A stretch of 5,817 bases of DNA. Origin: Deltaproteobacteria bacterium RIFOXYA12_FULL_61_11. GTDB taxonomy: Bacteria; Bdellovibrionota_F; JAHFAK01; YA12-FULL-61-11. Below are positions 5,767 through 5,817 of the stretch, piece by piece (positions within the stretch are counted from its first letter, which is position 1; each line of letters opens with the position of its first letter). A model generated the notes under the pieces. It worked only from the letters and a program-made list of their open reading frames with translations. It was not told the DNA's origin and did no database searches. Position numbers and translations under genes: made by a program. The DNA is taken from NCBI GenBank assembly GCA_001799195.1, contig MGSU01000275.1, positions 1 to 5,817 on the forward strand, given 5' to 3'.

Positions 5767-5817
5767 ATGCCAGGCGATACCCTCGGTCAGGTCTTCCGCG
5801 TGACCAACTGGGGGGAA
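5767..5817 (+). CDS. aroC: Chorismate synthase, N-terminal fragment cut by the window edge
   Basis: Only the first 17 codons are present, MPGDTLGQVFRVTNWGE. This matches the highly conserved start of chorismate synthase, typically MxGNTxGxxFRVTTxGESHG, whose GESHG continues beyond the window. The enzyme makes chorismate from 5-enolpyruvylshikimate 3-phosphate using reduced FMN, the last step of the shikimate pathway, in the cytoplasm. The strong GGAGGAA six bases upstream and the family start agree. It is transcribed away from the lipoproteins. With so few residues the call rests on one motif, but that motif is distinctive. Confidence 0.8.
   Translation, partial: MPGDTLGQVFRVTNWGE

Overview
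The window is 5817 bases of moderately GC-rich DNA (about 60% GC by eye) with tightly packed genes. Two of the encoded proteins carry N-terminal lipoboxes and a third has a Sec-type signal peptide, which suggests a diderm (Gram-negative type) bacterium with a well-developed cell envelope. Nothing in the sequence fixes the phylum. There are no insertion sequences, CRISPR repeats, rRNA genes or complete tRNA genes.

Left part, plus strand (about 149-3420): three genes in a row. The first encodes an exported M28-family zinc aminopeptidase with the full set of metal and catalytic residues. After 49 bases comes an AlkD-like HEAT-repeat protein of the DNA alkylation repair family, in which both active-site tryptophans appear to be replaced. 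Its stop codon overlaps the start of a radical SAM protein with a C-terminal SPASM-like cysteine cluster, so these two are probably translationally coupled. Just after the AlkD-like stop there is a short antisense match to the 3' end of a tRNA (T-loop to CCA), inside the poorly conserved N-terminus of the radical SAM gene. It may be an attachment-site scar or a coincidence.

Middle and right part, minus strand (3408-5536): two tandem paralogous lipoproteins of about 302 and 304 residues. Each has a lipobox, a Pro/Glu/Thr/Gln-rich linker and a C-terminal CHAP/NlpC-P60-like cysteine peptidase/amidase domain with Cys, His and Asn in the expected order. The distal one converges on the radical SAM gene and overlaps it by 13 bases. 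Between the two paralogues is a gap of about 305 bases with an unusually AT-rich core, a small inverted repeat and one doubtful 49-residue ORF.

Right edge, plus strand: the first 17 codons of aroC (chorismate synthase), divergent from the second lipoprotein and preceded by a strong ribosome binding site and two hairpin-forming palindromes.

Functionally this looks like an ordinary chromosomal neighbourhood: envelope peptidases and lipoproteins, a repair-family protein and a housekeeping aromatic-biosynthesis gene. The least explained parts are the AlkD-like/radical SAM pair and the duplicated lipoproteins. No clear new multi-gene defence or biosynthetic system is visible, and no RiPP-type precursor can be firmly linked to the radical SAM enzyme.
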